The notes under the pieces are model-generated. The model had not been told where the DNA came from. It saw only the letters and a program-made list of their open reading frames with translations, and searched no databases. A DNA stretch of 33,026 bases. Origin: Chloroflexota bacterium (GTDB lineage Bacteria > Chloroflexota > Dormibacteria > Dormibacterales > Dormibacteraceae). The number at the start of each line of letters is the position of its first letter. Positions within the stretch are counted from its first letter, which is position 1. Made by a program: the position numbers and the translations under genes. Positions 30,086 to 33,026 of the stretch are shown here, one piece after another. The stretch is from the NCBI GenBank assembly GCA_005879945.1, contig VBHX01000027.1:1-33026 (forward strand), read 5' to 3'.

Positions 30086-32821
30086 TGCGTCGGGGTCGTC
30101 GACGGGGAGGCGCGGCCGGGGGTTGGTGAGGCGCCTGCGCTCGTGGTCGGCGACGCGCCGGTCAGCTGCTGCAGCTGCTTCAGGATCTGGCCCACCTGCT
30201 GCATCTCGGAGGCGAATCCGGCGAAGTCGCCGTTCTTGAGGTCGTTGTATGCGGCCGTGTAGTGGACGTTCGCCTGAGTCACCAGGTCGGTGATCTGGGC
30301 AAGCACCGCCGGGGTGATCACCGTCGGTGGCGGCGTCGTTGGCGGTGGCGCGGTCGAGGTCCCTACCAGCTGATCGATCGCCTGCTGCAGCGTGTCCGCG
30401 TAGGCGACATTGGCCTGGTCCGCGAGGATCACCTTCTTCAGCTCAGGGAGGCTCGACGCCTGGTTGGCGCGCAGGTAGATCGGCTCGAAATAGAGGAAGG
30501 AATCGCCGATCGGCACCACCAGCAGGTTGCCCTGCTGCACCTGCGATCCGGCCTGGTGGAAAAGCGTGAAGTCCTTCGAGATCGTGGTGTTCTCGTTGAT
30601 GCGGTTTGCGACCTGCTGCGGGCCGAAGATCACCTTGTCCTTCGGTAGGACGTACGAGACGTACTCGCCGTAGTGGGCACCATCGCTGCGGGCGGCCATC
30701 CACGACACCATGTTGTTCTTGCCGTGCGGGGTGAACGGCATGATCAGCAGGAACTCGGGGTTCTGCTCGCCGGGCAGGCGGAACAGCACGTAGTACGGCT
30801 GCACCGGCGCGGGGATCGCGCCCGGGGCCGTCTGAGCGGTCGGGATGTCCCACACGTCCTCGCGGGCGAAGAAGACCTTCGGGTCGGTGATGTGATAGGT
30901 CGCGTAGATGCCGACCTGGACGTTGAACAGGTCGACGGGCACGCGGATGTGGCTCCGGAGGCCCGGGGGCATCGCGCTCATAGAAGTGAACAGAGATGGA
31001 AAGGTGGCCTGGTAAGCGCCGATGATCGGGTCTTTGGGATCGACCACGTAGAAGACCGCGGTGCCTTCGTACGCGTCGATGACGACCTTGACCGAGTTGC
31101 GGACGTAGTTGATCTGGCTATTGCCCTGGAAGGTAACGTTTTGCGAATAGGGATACGTTGCCCCGGTCGTGTAGGCGTCGACGATCCAGTAAATATGCCC
31201 GTCGACGACAACCACGTATGGATCCGAGTCATAGGTCAGGAATGGCGCGATCTCGGTGACGCGATCGATGATCTGGCGGCGATACAACATCAATGTCTGG
31301 TTGGTCACCTGGCCGGAGACGAGCAGGTTGAAGTCACCGAGCTTCAGCGACCACAAAGCGCGGTTGACCGCCGTCATCGGCACCCCATGCGTGCCGGTGT
31401 ATGACGTGAACACGTCCTGGTTGCCCCGCGGGTAGTCGAACTCGCGGTTGGTGTTTGGCGCCAGCGCGTAGCCGGTTGTGACCTCGCCGAAGTAGACCGC
31501 CGGCTGGGTGACCTGCAGCTGGCCGGTGGGCGGGATGTCGCCGACCACGTAATCCGGCAAGCCCTCACCGACAACCGCATTCACGGGGCTCCCGGCCATG
31601 CCATACCCGTGTGTGTACTGGAGGTGCTGGTTGACCCAGTTCTGGGCCGCCGGCGGCAGCTTGGAGAAATCGAACTCCCGCGCGCTGATCTCCATCGACG
31701 TGTACTGGTTGTTGATCTGGTAGCGATCGATGTCGATGTCGTAGAAGGTGTAGTAGGTGCGGATCGTCTGCAGCTGTTCTCACGCTGACGTTCGAAAGCC
31801 CGTATGCGGCTCGGGTGCCTGCGATCTCACGCTGGATGAATGGAATCTCGTATGTCTGGGCGTTGGGCGTGACCAGGAACGACTGGACGACCGCGGGATA
31901 GACCTGTCCGATCAAGAGCAGCGCGATCCACACGCCGGCCGCGGTGACCGGGATCCAGAGCCGGCGCAGCCAGACGTTGACAAGCAGCGCGCCGGCGAGG
32001 ACGACCGCGGCGCCTGACTGGAACGTGACGATGGGCAGCCTTGCGTTGACGTCTGTGTACGCCGCGCCCCAGACCACGCTGCTGTTGTGCGCGTACAGGA
32101 GGTCGTAGCGCCCGAGCCACATCCATGCCGCGAGCACCAGGGCGAAGATGGCGAACAGGGCTGAGAGGTGGGCGATCGCCATCGGACCCAGATTCAGGTC
32201 GAAGGTGTCGCCTCGCCACGCGTAGACGATCCCGATCAGCAGCGCGGTCAGGAAGCCCAGGCCGAGCGCCCAGTTCACCACCGAGTGGAGGAAGGGGAGC
32301 ATCAGCAGATAAAAGGAGACGTCCTGACCGAGCACTCGCTCGATGATGCCAGTGGGCTTCGCGTGCTGGAACAGCGCCAGGCTCTGCCATTGGGTCCCGG
32401 CCCCACCAGAGAGAACCAGCGCTACGAGGGCGGCCGCACCGAGGGCGGCGCCTCCGCTGGCGCTGCGAAAGCTGGACCGTGCGATCCCGACCGCGCGGAG
32501 GCTTGGGCCCGCACGCACCCGCAGGGCGATGATGACGTTGGCGATCAGGTAGATAAGAGCGAGCAGGAAGCTGCCGATGAACAGCGCGGTCTGCATGAAG
32601 ACCCGGGTCGTGAAGACGTCCTTGAAGCCCAGCGCGTCGTACCACTGGATCTCGGTGAAGAACCAGACGATGGGACTCGCGAAGAGAAAGATGAGCACCG
32701 CCAGCCCGAGTAGACCGGCGCCAATCCAGAACCGACGGGGCGGGCGCGGGAACCGGATCTCCCGCGGCTCGAAGGGGCCGCCTCGTTCGAACGGATCAAA
32801 CGGCCGGTACCGTCGGGTCAT
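30082..32821 (-). pseudogene. UPF0182-family membrane protein, interrupted by frameshift and gap
   Basis: Two frames together make one UPF0182 protein, a family of large proteins with seven N-terminal helices and a big extracellular part. The first frame starts at ATG 32821 with a Pro/Arg-rich cytoplasmic tail, has the hydrophobic helices, and reads in register to REIAGTRAAYGLSNVSV near 31780. The second frame resumes with QLQTIRTYYTFYDIDIDRYQI and continues through HLQYTHGYGMAGSPVN to a Pro/Thr-rich C-terminus ending at 30082. In intact relatives about 40 residues (including a TIxNIRLWD-like stretch) separate these two points; they are absent. The combined length is 1 modulo 3. The defect is a deletion with frameshift, not a simple indel. 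It could be a real lesion or an assembly deletion. Function of the family is unknown. Confidence 0.8.
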
Positions 32822-32834
32822 CTGACCCCGAAGC

Positions 32835-33026
32835 TTAGACGGTCCCTAACGCACGGTCGTCGGCGCTGAAATCCAGGTCCTGCGTGGGCGGCGGGTTGTC
32901 GAGGTGCCAGCGCACGGTTGTTCGGAGCGCCTCCGCGGGATCCGATGTGTTCCAGCCGAGCAGCGCGCGGGCGCGAAACGCGCTGGTGGCGATGTGCTGC
33001 GTCATCGTTCCGGTCGGCTTGAGGTC
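32835..33026 (-). CDS. NAD-dependent epimerase/dehydratase, C-terminal fragment
   Basis: The frame is open from the window edge to a TAA at 32835-32837 and encodes the last 63 residues of a protein that continues beyond the window. The sequence TQHIATSAFRARALLGWNTS, then DPAEALRTTVRWHLDNPPP and DFSADDRAL, matches the C-terminal end of extended short-chain dehydrogenases that act on nucleotide sugars or related substrates (the R-W-H-L end is typical). It lies 13 bases upstream of the UPF0182 start on the same strand, so the two are probably co-transcribed. Confidence 0.7.
   Translation of the reverse strand, partial: DLKPTGTMTQHIATSAFRARALLGWNTSDPAEALRTTVRWHLDNPPPTQDLDFSADDRALGTV

Noticed and set aside
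1-33026. CRISPR arrays, tRNA or rRNA genes, insertion sequences, integrases or attachment sites
   Set aside because: No regularly spaced repeats, no tRNA-like T-loop segments and no transposase or integrase motifs were seen on either strand by eye; a tRNA/Rfam scan would settle this.

Overview
The window is GC-rich, tightly packed bacterial chromosome. There are about 40 protein genes, many joined by 1-4 base stop/start overlaps, and GTG and TTG starts are common. I see no tRNA, rRNA, CRISPR array or insertion sequence. The gene content points to a Terrabacteria-type lineage such as Dormibacterota, Chloroflexota or deep Actinomycetota: a UPF0182 membrane protein, a DUF3052 protein, an LppX/LprG-like lipoprotein, a split LigD end-joining system, a bactofilin, class I DhnA-type aldolase, and a leaderless-looking promoter. 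That placement is an inference from families only.

Layout. 1-2821 (+): tail of an EamA transporter, a serine/threonine dehydratase-like PLP enzyme, a CBS-pair protein with a zinc ribbon, and a class I aminotransferase. 2867-4729: a small membrane protein, a bactofilin (-) and a SAM methyltransferase. 4719-6308 (-): an intact DHA2-type MFS transporter. 6409-13701 (-): a long run, in transcription order methyltransferase, DUF998 membrane protein, a broken DHA2 MFS pump, LigD phosphoesterase-ligase, LigD polymerase, type II NADH dehydrogenase and an LprG-like lipoprotein. Divergent from this run is a TetR-family regulator (13813-14982) fused to a beta-rich C-terminal domain. The shared intergenic region holds two near-identical palindromes, the probable TetR operators.

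15048-17126 (+): a compact cassette of a two-helix pilin-like protein, a TrbL/VirB6-like membrane protein, an exported M23 endopeptidase and a short single-stranded DNA-binding protein lacking the acidic tail. It looks like part of a minimal type IV secretion or DNA-transfer module without its ATPase, and it is the best candidate here for an undescribed system. 17123-22369: YhhN lysoplasmalogenase-like protein, a conserved hypothetical, a UDP-galactopyranose-mutase-like flavoprotein, UppP undecaprenyl-diphosphatase, a GNAT acetyltransferase, DUF3052 and small membrane proteins. 22393-28121: MBL hydrolase, fructose-bisphosphate aldolase, diguanylate cyclase, 3-methyladenine glycosylase, cupin, thiolase and a candidate small CxxC protein. 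28129-33026: a small hypothetical, a PD-(D/E)XK-like/hypoxanthine phosphoribosyltransferase fusion with a substituted catalytic residue, Pcm, a broken UPF0182 gene, and the tail of an NAD-dependent epimerase.

Two long membrane-protein genes (MFS at 10850-12347 and UPF0182 at 30082-32821) are each interrupted in the same way: a frameshift coincides with an apparent loss of roughly 40 residues. These are either real decay or consensus/assembly deletions.
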